A stretch of 64,000 nucleotides of DNA from Solibacillus sp045640265 (lineage in GTDB: Bacteria; Bacillota; Bacilli; Bacillales_A; Planococcaceae): NCBI GenBank assembly GCA_045640265.1, contig JAZUES010000123.1, forward strand, positions 1 to 64,000, written 5' to 3'. Positions within the stretch are counted from its first letter, which is position 1, and the number at the start of each line of letters is the position of its first letter. A program made the position numbers and the translations under genes. The notes beneath the pieces were generated by a model. The model did not search any database and had not been told where the DNA came from. It worked only from the letters and a program-made list of their open reading frames with translations. Positions 34,875-43,340 of this stretch are shown one piece after another.

Positions 34875-37262
34875 TTATTGGGCTTTTAATTTTAATTTGT
34901 ACTGTTTATTAAATGAGCCGTCTGTATGTGTCATGTGATAGTTACCATCGATCCAGTCTTGTACTTGGTTGTCATACCATTTTGACTTTATATGTCCACT
35001 TAAACCTGGTCCTACAATATGCTGTGCTGCAGAAAGATTGTCGACATCCACGACAAAGCGCCATGATGCTCCGTGCGTTACATTCCCATTGCCATCTTCA
35101 GCAGCAGCTTGAACCGTTACACTTGAACCACCTACAGGTAATTGTTTAGGATTTAGGAAAGTTGCTAAAAGTTCTGATGCACTCGCTAATGGATGTTTAA
35201 ATAGAAGCTGATTGTAGTTTCCCCATTGCCATGTTGAAATTTTCTCCCCAAAGCTATCTTCAATTTTATCAACAGATTTTTTAAAGGCAGTATATACGAG
35301 CTGATCAAGTCCCCCCGCATTTGTAATCCAAACACCTGGTTTATCTGCATATGCATCACGCAATAATTGATCGGTAATAAGTGATTTTCCTGCCATTAAT
35401 TTATAAATATCTTCTGGCATGGCATCTTTAAACAAATCGTTTTCTATCGTTTCGATAAGGAGATGATAGACAAGTGGTGCACCTTGACCGATTGCATCAA
35501 CATAATCCCAAGATTCAAGGAGTGCAATCACTTCTTTATGCTCACTGCTTGTATCTTGTTCCTTTATCGTTTGGAGTAAGCTCGGTAAAAATTCTACTGC
35601 ATGCAAATTTTTCTGATCCATTTGCATTGCTTTCATATCATCTATTGTTAACTTTGATTCAGCCGTTTCGATCATTTCAACAATACGTTCATAACGATAT
35701 GGCTGTGCCCATAAATTCGAAAGATGGTACGGATATTCATCCCCTACTACTTCATTGTTCGCTGTGGCGATATAGCCTTCTTTCGGATTAATAACAGTCG
35801 GTAATTCATCAAATGGAATATAGCTTTCCCATCCATAATCTGAAGAATCTCCTGGTACTGGTAATGCACCTGTTCCTTGTTTGCGAATTGGCACTAATCC
35901 ATTTGCTTTATAGGCAATCGTACCATCCTTTGAAGCAAATACGAAGTTTTGAGCGGGCACTTTGAAATCCTTTAACGCCTCATCAAACTCTTCCCAGTTG
36001 GTAGATTTATTAAAGCCTAATACCGCTTTTAATTCTTGTGTCGATTGCAGTGCTGTCCATTGCATTGCAAACTGCTCTTTTACTTCCGTTTCTTTTGTAA
36101 TGATATTTGAAATAATGGGCCCATGACGTGTTTCAATGACTTCAAAATCAATCGGCTCTTGGTCTTTTACTTGAATCGTCTCTTGTCGAACTATTGCGTC
36201 TTCCCATTTTCCGTCGTATTTGAATTGATGCGGGTTTTCTGGATTTGGTATTTCTATATATAAATCTTGGACGTCTGGATTCACATTCGTTACGCCCCAT
36301 GCAATTTCATCGTTATGCCCTAAAATAATACCTGGTATCCCTGCAAAAATTACTCCACTTACATTTTGTTCAGGTGATTGCAGATGCATTTGGTACCAAA
36401 CAGATGGTGTACTTAACCCTAAATGTGGATCATCTGCTAATAAGGGTTTTCCTGATTGCGTTAACTCACCACTAATGACCCAGTTATTACTACCATTAAA
36501 TTCAGGTGGTAAATAATCTGCTGTAAAAGTTGATGCAATATTTGTTGATAAATTTAAATTTGCTTCAATAATTGATTTTGCATTTTCTGGATAATCCACA
36601 AACAGCTCTTCTGCTTGCTCCTTTGAGTAATTTTGCAATGCCCATGAACGGAATGCTTGTTGATTCCAGTTGCCACCTAAATCGTACGCCATATATTTTC
36701 CAATAACTAATGAATCAATTGGCGTCCATGGGGCTGGTTGATAACCAAGGAGCTTAAATTCATAAGAAAGTTTGCTTGTTCCCTTCACTTCATCGATAAA
36801 GGCATTCACCCCGTCCGCAAACCACTGTAAAATTTGCTGGGAATCTGCATCATAATCCTGCCATGAAAGTTCAGCTGCATGACGTAAACTAAATGTACGA
36901 AAATATTTATCTGTATTAACTGCAGAAGTACCTACTACTTCTGCGAGCGTACCACTCGCTTGACGGCGTGCTAAATCCATCTGAAATAATCGGTCCTGTG
37001 CTTGTACATAACCTTGAGCCCGGTAAAGGTCTGCATCTGATTTTGCAGAAATGTGTGGAACACCTACTTCATCTCGCGTTACCGAAACATCGGCGTCTAG
37101 AATTGATACGGTGGTTTCTCCTTCAATTACAGGTTTTGAGTTTGCTAAAAAGAATTGTAATCCCGCAATAGCAAGTCCGCCTAAAATGATGAAAATCGCT
37201 AAAATCCAAATGACAACGCTAGCGATTTTACGCCCTTTTGTTTTTGTCTTTTGTTGCGCCAT
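34875..37262 (-). CDS. Membrane-anchored penicillin acylase-family hydrolase
   Basis: A 795-residue Ntn hydrolase. A basic N terminus and one helix (residues ~15-38) anchor it outside. The sequence GSNNWVISG carries the serine (Ser258) that becomes the new N-terminal nucleophile after self-cleavage into alpha and beta chains. Family members cleave penicillins, acyl-homoserine lactones or other amides, so quorum quenching or antibiotic breakdown are possible roles; the substrate is not visible. It is a single-gene unit with its own terminator. Confidence 0.88.
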   Translation of the reverse strand: MAQQKTKTKGRKIASVVIWILAIFIILGGLAIAGLQFFLANSKPVIEGETTVSILDADVSVTRDEVGVPHISAKSDADLYRAQGYVQAQDRLFQMDLARRQASGTLAEVVGTSAVNTDKYFRTFSLRHAAELSWQDYDADSQQILQWFADGVNAFIDEVKGTSKLSYEFKLLGYQPAPWTPIDSLVIGKYMAYDLGGNWNQQAFRSWALQNYSKEQAEELFVDYPENAKSIIEANLNLSTNIASTFTADYLPPEFNGSNNWVISGELTQSGKPLLADDPHLGLSTPSVWYQMHLQSPEQNVSGVIFAGIPGIILGHNDEIAWGVTNVNPDVQDLYIEIPNPENPHQFKYDGKWEDAIVRQETIQVKDQEPIDFEVIETRHGPIISNIITKETEVKEQFAMQWTALQSTQELKAVLGFNKSTNWEEFDEALKDFKVPAQNFVFASKDGTIAYKANGLVPIRKQGTGALPVPGDSSDYGWESYIPFDELPTVINPKEGYIATANNEVVGDEYPYHLSNLWAQPYRYERIVEMIETAESKLTIDDMKAMQMDQKNLHAVEFLPSLLQTIKEQDTSSEHKEVIALLESWDYVDAIGQGAPLVYHLLIETIENDLFKDAMPEDIYKLMAGKSLITDQLLRDAYADKPGVWITNAGGLDQLVYTAFKKSVDKIEDSFGEKISTWQWGNYNQLLFKHPLASASELLATFLNPKQLPVGGSSVTVQAAAEDGNGNVTHGASWRFVVDVDNLSAAQHIVGPGLSGHIKSKWYDNQVQDWIDGNYHMTHTDGSFNKQYKLKLKAQ

Positions 37263-37285
37263 ATTCCACCTCAGTTCGTTAAATT

Positions 37286-37321
37286 AAAAAAAAAAAATGT
37301 ATCTCAACTAGTTCGATACAT
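37286..37321 (-). terminator. Terminator of exoA
   Basis: ATGTATC pairs with GATACAT (37298-37304 with 37315-37321) and is followed on the minus strand by twelve U. Confidence 0.85.
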
Positions 37322-37354
37322 CTTTTTGAATTCCTGCTATTTAAACGTGCGTGA

Positions 37355-38116
37355 TCACATCGTTGTGAGTTTGAGTTCAATTGGACAATGATCACTGCCC
37401 AAAACATTTGCGTGAATCGATGCTTGCTCTAAATGATCTACCACACGATTTGACACGATAAAATAATCGATACGCCAACCTATGTTTCGCTCGCGAACTT
37501 TATTCATATACGACCACCATGTGAAATGGTCGGTTTCATCCGGATGCAGTTTACGGAATGTATCTGTAAATCCACTTGCTAATAAATCCGTCATTTTACC
37601 GCGTTCTTCTGTTGTAAAGCCTGAATTGCCTTTATTGGATTTCGCATTTTTCAAGTCCAATTCTTCGTGAGCCACGTTCAGATCTCCACAATAGATAACG
37701 TTTTTTTTCGCATCTAATTCTAGTAAATACTGACGCATACGATTTTCCCATAAAAGACGTTCTGCTAAACGTGTTAAATCACGCTTGGCATTAGGCGTAT
37801 AAACATTTACTAAATAAAATTTTTCATATTCTAATGTAATGATACGCCCTTCATCTTTTGCAACTTCATCGTCTATTCCATATCGGACTGAAAGCGGTTC
37901 GTGTTTTGTGAAAATAGCTGTCCCTGAATAGCCCTTTTTCACAGCATCATTCCAATACTGGTGATAGCCATCTAGTTGTAGATTGATCTGTCCAGTTTGG
38001 CATTTCGTTTCTTGAATACAAAAAAAATCCGCATCTACCTGATAAAAATAATCTAGGAATCCCTTATTCACACAAGCTCGAATTCCATTGACATTCCATG
38101 AAATAAATTTCATCAT
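37355..38116 (-). CDS. exoA: Exodeoxyribonuclease III / AP endonuclease
   Basis: A 253-residue enzyme of the EEP nuclease fold. Motifs are FISWNVNGIRA at the start, IQETK (metal-binding Glu), CGDLNVAHEELDL, and the catalytic GSDHCPI near the C terminus. It cuts DNA at abasic sites and trims 3' ends during base excision repair. It carries two tandem ATG codons at the start. It is a single-gene unit. Confidence 0.95.
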   Translation of the reverse strand: MMKFISWNVNGIRACVNKGFLDYFYQVDADFFCIQETKCQTGQINLQLDGYHQYWNDAVKKGYSGTAIFTKHEPLSVRYGIDDEVAKDEGRIITLEYEKFYLVNVYTPNAKRDLTRLAERLLWENRMRQYLLELDAKKNVIYCGDLNVAHEELDLKNAKSNKGNSGFTTEERGKMTDLLASGFTDTFRKLHPDETDHFTWWSYMNKVRERNIGWRIDYFIVSNRVVDHLEQASIHANVLGSDHCPIELKLTTM

Positions 38117-38150
38117 TCCTACTCCTCACTATGTATTTACTATTAAATGA

Positions 38151-38183
38151 AAATAAGTGCCCTTCGAATTTTCGAAAGACACT
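38151..38183 (-). terminator. Terminator of murB
   Basis: A long hairpin (ATAAGTG, CTTTCGAA and their complements, one mismatch) with U-rich sequence after it, just past the murB stop. Confidence 0.7.
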
Positions 38184-38191
38184 TATCTGTT

Positions 38192-39112
38192 TTAATCTTC
38201 ACCGACGATTTTAACTTCCATCTCTAATTCAACATCGAACTTTTCTTTTACGACACGTTGAACCATTTGAATTGTCTCGATGTAATCCTTCGCCGTCGCA
38301 TTGTTTTTATTAACAATAAAGCCGGCGTGCTTCGTTGAAACTTCTGCACCGCCTACACCTTTTCCTTGCAATTCGCTATCTTGGATTAACTTCCCAGCGA
38401 AATGTCCAGGTGGTCGCTTAAATACACTACCTGCTGATGGATATTCAAGTGGTTGCTTTGACTCGCGTTGATGTGTTAAATCTGCAATTTTCTCGTCAAT
38501 TTGCTTTTGATTGCCTTTTGCTAATTGGAATGTTGCTGAAAGTACATAATATCCTTTTTTTGAGATAATGCTTTTACGATAAGAAAGTTCTAGTTCCTCG
38601 TTAGATAAAATCAGCATTTCGCCTTCAGGTGTTAATACCGTGCAAGAAGTAACAATATCTTTAATCTCTCCACCGTAAGCACCTGCGTTCATCGCCATTG
38701 CACCACCGATTGAGCCTGGAATTCCACAAGCAAATTCAAAGCCAGTTAAACTTTGTGCTGCTACTTGTTTTGAAACTTCTTTAATCAGTGCACCACTTTG
38801 TGCATAGACAATATCACCATCTACTCGAATTTCATTTAATAATGCAAAACTTAATACAATACCGCGCACGCCACCATCACGAACGACCATATTCGAACCG
38901 TTGCCTAACATTAATAATGGAATATTATTTAAAGACGCATACTTTACCACAGCTGCTGCATGTTCTTCAGTTTCTGGTAATACGAAAACGTCAGCTTTTC
39001 CGCCAAGTTTCGTCATTGTATATTTTTTTAGTGATTCATTTACTTTAATATTATGTGTAGGAATCCACTGCGCGAGGTCCTTTTCCCACTGTTGAATTGT
39101 CATAAAAGCCAT
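38192..39112 (-). CDS. murB: UDP-N-acetylmuramate dehydrogenase
   Basis: A 306-residue FAD enzyme that reduces UDP-GlcNAc-enolpyruvate to UDP-MurNAc. It has the FAD-binding LGNGSNMVVRDGG, the substrate segment GFEFACGIPGSIGGAMAMNAGAYGG and SAGSVFKRP with the catalytic serine (type IIb form). Two ATG codons are possible, at 39110-39112 and 39101-39103; both lie near AAAGGA. The gene stands apart from other mur genes. Confidence 0.95.
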   Translation of the reverse strand: MAFMTIQQWEKDLAQWIPTHNIKVNESLKKYTMTKLGGKADVFVLPETEEHAAAVVKYASLNNIPLLMLGNGSNMVVRDGGVRGIVLSFALLNEIRVDGDIVYAQSGALIKEVSKQVAAQSLTGFEFACGIPGSIGGAMAMNAGAYGGEIKDIVTSCTVLTPEGEMLILSNEELELSYRKSIISKKGYYVLSATFQLAKGNQKQIDEKIADLTHQRESKQPLEYPSAGSVFKRPPGHFAGKLIQDSELQGKGVGGAEVSTKHAGFIVNKNNATAKDYIETIQMVQRVVKEKFDVELEMEVKIVGED

Positions 39113-39186
39113 TTTCCTTTCTTATAAAGCTCCGTACCTCTTTAGTATCTGTTTTAACTGTACTTTTTACAAGTAAAACAATATGG

Positions 39187-39501
39187 CTAAAGCCAATTTT
39201 TTGCCCAGGTTTCGATTTCTCTTACTGCCTGCTCTAGAGAATACCCTTTGGCAGTCAAATTATATTCAACACGAATCGGTACTTCTGAAAAAACATTGCG
39301 TTCGACAATTCCTTCTTTTTCCAATTCTTTCAAACGTTCCGAAAGCAATCTTCCACTAATTGGTAATGCTGATTCAATCGCATTAAAGCGCTGAGGTCCT
39401 TCTAATAGTTGATAAATAATTAACGCTGTCCATCTTTTTCCTACAAGTTCCATTGCTTTAGATAAACGCGGACATAATGCCGTTTCTTTCACCTTTTTCA
39501 C
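39187..39501 (-). CDS. HxlR-family redox-type regulator
   Basis: A 104-residue winged-helix repressor of the HxlR family, with WTALIIYQLLEGPQRFNAIESALPISGRLLSERLKELEKEGIV carrying the recognition helix. Cys10 near the N terminus matches the redox-sensing cysteine of YodB/HypR/QorR relatives. It is divergent from the YceI-family gene across a 175-bp gap with a clear palindrome. It probably represses that gene and itself until electrophiles or oxidants modify Cys10. Confidence 0.88.
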   Translation of the reverse strand: MKKVKETALCPRLSKAMELVGKRWTALIIYQLLEGPQRFNAIESALPISGRLLSERLKELEKEGIVERNVFSEVPIRVEYNLTAKGYSLEQAVREIETWAKNWL

Positions 39502-39582
39502 CTCTATTAACGATTTACTTTTCCAAAATATAAGTTCAACATTTATAGTTTCTATTTTACCACTTGAATCAAATTACGAAAA

Positions 39583-39599
39583 GTAAGTAGCTTACTTAC
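39583..39599. promoter_or_regulatory. Probable HxlR operator
   Basis: A 17-bp palindrome, GTAAGTA-GCT-TACTTAC, with perfect 7-bp arms, between the divergent promoters of the HxlR gene and the YceI-family gene. It ends 8 bp before the -35 of the latter. Confidence 0.7.
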
Positions 39600-39607
39600 A
39601 AAATCCA

Positions 39608-39636
39608 TTGTAATAAATATCCAACTATTTTATGAT
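39608..39636 (+). promoter_or_regulatory. Promoter of the YceI-family gene
   Basis: TTGTAA (39608-39613), 17-bp spacer, TATGAT (39631-39636), about 40 bp before the start codon. An opposite-facing TGGTAAAAT extended -10 near 39554-39562 may serve the HxlR gene. Confidence 0.7.
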
Positions 39637-39676
39637 AAGAATAACAGAATTATTTACTTTTACAGGAGGAAGAATT

Positions 39677-40201
39677 ATGACTACATACGCAGTTGATTTA
39701 TTACATTCATCGATTAACTTCTCAATCAAACATATGATGATTACTAAAGTAAATGGCGCGTTTGATTCTTATTCTGCTCAAATTGAAGCCGAACAAATTG
39801 AGAACTTCAAGAATTCTGCTATCCGATTTGAGTTGGATGTAGCCAGTATTAATACACGTGACACTTTTAGAGATCACCATTTAGTTTCTGCTGATTTTTT
39901 TAATGCAGATCGTTACCCTAAAATTATTTTTGAGAAAAAATCAATAGAAGAAAATGAAGATAAATTTAAGTTAATCGGCGATTTAACAATTAAAGACATA
40001 ACGAAGCCTATTACTTTCGATGTAACCTATTTAGGTTATGCAAAAAGTCCTTGGAATACCGATGCTTTTGGATTTTCTTGTTCAACTTGGATTAATCGTA
40101 AAGAATTTAACTTAACTTACAATGCCACACTTGAAAAAGGCGGATTATTACTCGACGAGAATGTTAAAATTAACGTAGAACTACAGTTAAATCCCATTTA
40201 A
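39677..40201 (+). CDS. YceI-family lipocalin-like protein
   Basis: A 174-residue protein of the YceI family (TT1927b type). It forms a beta barrel that binds isoprenoid or quinone-like molecules; YAVDLLHSSINFSIKHMMITKVNGAF, TFRDHHLVSADFFNADRYPKIIF and GDLTIKDITKP are typical. It has no signal peptide, so it should be cytoplasmic. ATG at 39677-39679 follows AGGAGGAAG. Control by the divergent HxlR regulator fits a role in quinone or redox stress. Confidence 0.9.
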   Translation: MTTYAVDLLHSSINFSIKHMMITKVNGAFDSYSAQIEAEQIENFKNSAIRFELDVASINTRDTFRDHHLVSADFFNADRYPKIIFEKKSIEENEDKFKLIGDLTIKDITKPITFDVTYLGYAKSPWNTDAFGFSCSTWINRKEFNLTYNATLEKGGLLLDENVKINVELQLNPI

Positions 40202-40284
40202 CTTAGAAAAACAAATTTCAAGCCACTTTCGAGAAATTACTATCTTTTCTTATGTAGCTTCTTTGAAATTTATACTTCACCTGA

Positions 40285-40322
40285 AAAAAGGAGCCACCCG
40301 TAAATACGGGTGACTCCTTTTT
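40285..40322. terminator. Bidirectional terminator between the YceI-family gene and azoR
   Basis: An 18-bp inverted repeat with one mismatch and a 2-nt gap (AAAAAGGAGCCACCCGTA and its partner) between convergent genes. Confidence 0.88.
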
Positions 40323-40335
40323 CATTGTACTTAAA

Positions 40336-40974
40336 TTATGCAGTAACTTTTGCTAACTTTTGTGCTGAAGCTTTAACTTTTTCTAAGCCTTCTGCAATGA
40401 TTGCCTCAGCATTATCACGATCTGCTGCGTGACCTTCTATAATTACTTCATCCATTTTTTCCATACCATAGACACCGCCTACTACTTTATTAATGTAGTT
40501 AACAGCCATTTCCATAGCGTTCATTTCTGGGCTAGAGTAGTTACCCCCGCGTGCGTTTAACACGATGTATTTTTTGTCAGTCATTAAGCTAACTAATTGA
40601 CCTTGTTCATTATATTTGAATGTATAACCAGCACCGTAAGTATAATCAATAAAAGATTGTAATGCAGCTGGGATTGTTTGATTCCATAATGGGAATGCAA
40701 ATACTACTACTTCAGCAGCTGTTAAGGCTTCACGAGATTTGTTCATAGCTGCTAATGAAGCTGCTTCGATTTCTGCTAACTCTTCGCCTGCTTGTAATTT
40801 ACCAAAAGCGTTGAATAAATCTTGACCGAAGTATGGCATTTTTTCTTCAAATACGTCAAAAGTTGATACGTTTACACCTTCAACTGTTGCGATTTCAGCC
40901 ATGAATGTTTCATACATTTTTGTCGATACGCCATCTGGACGGTTGTTTGCTTTTACTACTAATACGTTTGTCAT
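40336..40974 (-). CDS. azoR: FMN-dependent NADH-azoreductase
   Basis: A 212-residue flavodoxin-fold quinone/azo reductase. It has the FMN-binding segments NNRPDGVSTKMYETF, FPLWNQTIPAALQSFIDY and NARGGNYSS. It reduces quinones by two electrons and so detoxifies them. ATG at 40972-40974 follows GGGAGAG. An operator-like palindrome resembling the MhqR box of B. subtilis lies about 65 bp upstream, which fits azoR2-type control. Confidence 0.92.
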   Translation of the reverse strand: MTNVLVVKANNRPDGVSTKMYETFMAEIATVEGVNVSTFDVFEEKMPYFGQDLFNAFGKLQAGEELAEIEAASLAAMNKSREALTAAEVVVFAFPLWNQTIPAALQSFIDYTYGAGYTFKYNEQGQLVSLMTDKKYIVLNARGGNYSSPEMNAMEMAVNYINKVVGGVYGMEKMDEVIIEGHAADRDNAEAIIAEGLEKVKASAQKLAKVTA

Positions 40975-41037
40975 TATATATATCTCTCCCTACATACTCT
41001 TCTATTATTTTTTTGTTGTATTTATCTTTATTCTATA

Positions 41038-41055
41038 TATCTCAAATTCGAGGTA
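41038..41055. promoter_or_regulatory. MhqR-type operator candidate upstream of azoR
   Basis: TATCTCAAATTCGAGGTA, an imperfect palindrome close to the B. subtilis MhqR box core (ATCTCGAATTCGAGAT). It covers a possible -35 (TTGAGA on the minus strand). Confidence 0.6.
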
Positions 41056-41120
41056 TATTTATATGATAAAAGAGTTATTGTAAAAAAGCAATGCAACCAT
41101 CCTCAGACTTTTGACTGAAA

Positions 41121-41831
41121 TTAAAGTTCACATGAATCATCTGTACAGGTCGCGCCATTTCTACCTTGCATATTGAGTGGTTTACGTAAGCCTGCTTCTT
41201 GTGCAGCTTTTTCAATGGTATTTTCAAATACTTCTTTTGATTGCGCACCCGAAATACCGAACTTATTGTCGATAACAAAGAATGGTACACCACGTACGCC
41301 TAATTGTTGTGCAATCACGATATCTGCTTGTACTTCACTTGCAAATTGATCACTTTCTATAATTTCAATTGCTGTGTCACGTGACAAGCCTACTTGTTCT
41401 ACTAATGACAGTAAGACATCTGTTTGCCCAATCGCTGCGCCTTCTAAAAAGTATGCTTTTAAAACGCGCTCCGTGAATACTTTTCCTTTTCCTTCTATTT
41501 CTGCCCACTTCGCTAAACGATGTGCTTTTACTGTATTTGCACTTTTCATGTTGTCGAAGTTATAATCAAGCCCAACTTCTTTTGCTCGTGCTGCTACATT
41601 TGCCGTCATATTCTTTACTTCTTCTAATGAAATACGATATTTCTTTTGTAATTCCTCATAGACAGATCCCGCTGCGTCAACAGGGGTTGTTGGATCTAAT
41701 AAATAACTTTTATATTCCACATCAATCACTGCATCATAACCTGTTTCCTTTAGTGCAAGTTCTAATTGTTTTTTACCAATATAACAAAATGGACATACAT
41801 AATCTGACCAAACTTCAATCTTCAATTTCAT
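41121..41831 (-). CDS. FrnE-like DsbA-family oxidoreductase
   Basis: A 236-residue thioredoxin-fold protein. The active site CPFC is near residue 14, with the helical insert of FrnE/YwbO relatives and the cis-proline loop GVPFFV near 187. The C terminus carries an extra CTDDSCEL cysteine pair, as in FrnE proteins linked to oxidative stress. It has no signal peptide, so it is cytoplasmic. The ATG at 41829-41831 follows AAGGAG by 4 nt; a GTG precedes it directly. Confidence 0.88.
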   Translation of the reverse strand: MKLKIEVWSDYVCPFCYIGKKQLELALKETGYDAVIDVEYKSYLLDPTTPVDAAGSVYEELQKKYRISLEEVKNMTANVAARAKEVGLDYNFDNMKSANTVKAHRLAKWAEIEGKGKVFTERVLKAYFLEGAAIGQTDVLLSLVEQVGLSRDTAIEIIESDQFASEVQADIVIAQQLGVRGVPFFVIDNKFGISGAQSKEVFENTIEKAAQEAGLRKPLNMQGRNGATCTDDSCEL

Positions 41832-41942
41832 CACGCTCCTTGCCCATTATTGTATCGAGCATTTGAAAGATACACAATGTAAAAAACTCATTGAATAAAA
41901 TCCATACATCTTTCCCATTATGAAAAATAAAAAGGTGATGCA

Positions 41943-43319
41943 TTGAAACAATCATTATGGCTTAAAAATAATGAATCCATCTCCGCTCCAACATTAAAGC
42001 AGCATACTACTTGTGAAATTTGCATTGTTGGTGGCGGTTTAAGCGGGGTTTATACAGCTTACTTACTTGCAAAATTAGGTTATCAAGTTGTATTAGTCGA
42101 AGCATTACGAGATTTAGCACATGGTACAACTGCCTACTCAACTGGTAAACTAACAGCACAACACGGTCCTATTTATTCGAGCCTGTCCATTGATCAAGGG
42201 AAACTGTATTACGAAGCAAACGAGCAAGCTATCCAAAGAGCACTTGAAACAAACCCTAAAAGCTTTTCACGTGCCACTTCTTTTTTATATACCAATACTG
42301 CAAAAGGTAAGGAACAACTTCAAAAAGAGGCAGAATCGTATAAAAAAATAGGCATTCCACTCGTCGCTACAAATGAAATTGAACTCGAAATTCCAATTGA
42401 ATTTGCTTTAGGTATGAAAAATGAAGGACAGATTGATCCGATTGAATTCACACATCACTTTGCACAGCTTGCTAAAAAATATGGGGCTCAAATTTTCTTG
42501 AATACGCGAATCACGACCATTCAGCCTGCCAAAAATTCAATTACGACAAATCAGGGATATACGATTCATTATAAAAAACTTATTCTTTGCACTCATTATC
42601 CAATTGAATCGATTCGTAATTTATATAGTGTGAAGCTGCAAATCGATCGTTCTTATTTAACCGCAACGAAATGTTCTCAGCTATTAGAAGGACAATATTT
42701 AAGCATTGATGAACAAAGTCGTACTATTCGAACGGCGTTAGTTGATCAACAACCTTACTTTCTTTATGGAGGACGTTCTCATCTTGCTGGTACAGTTGAA
42801 CATACCCAATCGTATTATGAAACTCTTCACTCAGAACTACACAACTTCGAACTACCAGAACCTGAATTTAGTTGGAGTGCGCAAGACGTTATGACGTCTA
42901 ATCAGATTCCCTATATCGGACAATTGTCTAAAAATGATGATAGTTTGTATATCGCTACTGGTTTTAATAAATGGGGAATTTCTTCTTCACTGGTTGCAGG
43001 GGAGATACTTCGTGATTTAATTCAAAAAATAACGCCACCCGCTGCTATGCTTTATTCACCGACACGTTCAAGCTTTGGAAGGCAGATTTATTATATGTTG
43101 CAAACAGGGGGCTTTATTAGTAAAGAATTTATCAAAGGCTACGTAACGCGGAATGAGGCACCTCGCTGTACGCATCTTGGCTGTAAGACGCGTTGGAACG
43201 AGGGGGATCAAACATGGGATTGCCCATGTCATGGCTCTCGCTATAACGAAAAAGGAGATGTTATAGAGGGTCCTGCAGTGTATCCATTAGAAATAAAAAA
43301 ATCCGGTGACTCCAAATAA
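41943..43319 (+). CDS. FAD-dependent oxidoreductase with C-terminal Rieske domain
   Basis: A 458-residue fusion protein. Residues ~24-380 form a DAO-type flavoprotein with the dinucleotide-binding CIVGGGLSGVYTAYLLAKLG and SNQIPYIGQL...ATGFNKWG near its end. Residues ~390-455 form a Rieske [2Fe-2S] domain, ligands in CTHLGC and CPCHGSRY. It resembles B. subtilis YhfW. Electrons probably pass between FAD and the cluster; the substrate is unknown. TTG at 41943-41945 follows AAAGGTGATG. Confidence 0.9.
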   Translation: MKQSLWLKNNESISAPTLKQHTTCEICIVGGGLSGVYTAYLLAKLGYQVVLVEALRDLAHGTTAYSTGKLTAQHGPIYSSLSIDQGKLYYEANEQAIQRALETNPKSFSRATSFLYTNTAKGKEQLQKEAESYKKIGIPLVATNEIELEIPIEFALGMKNEGQIDPIEFTHHFAQLAKKYGAQIFLNTRITTIQPAKNSITTNQGYTIHYKKLILCTHYPIESIRNLYSVKLQIDRSYLTATKCSQLLEGQYLSIDEQSRTIRTALVDQQPYFLYGGRSHLAGTVEHTQSYYETLHSELHNFELPEPEFSWSAQDVMTSNQIPYIGQLSKNDDSLYIATGFNKWGISSSLVAGEILRDLIQKITPPAAMLYSPTRSSFGRQIYYMLQTGGFISKEFIKGYVTRNEAPRCTHLGCKTRWNEGDQTWDCPCHGSRYNEKGDVIEGPAVYPLEIKKSGDSK

Positions 43320-43334
43320 ATTGGACACCGGATT
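43300..43334. terminator. Bidirectional terminator overlapping the FAD-Rieske stop
   Basis: AATCCGGTG pairs with CACCGGATT, with an inner CCAA/TTGG pair. It begins within the last codons of the plus-strand gene and also serves ppaC. Confidence 0.8.
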
Positions 43335-43340
43335 TTCCTA

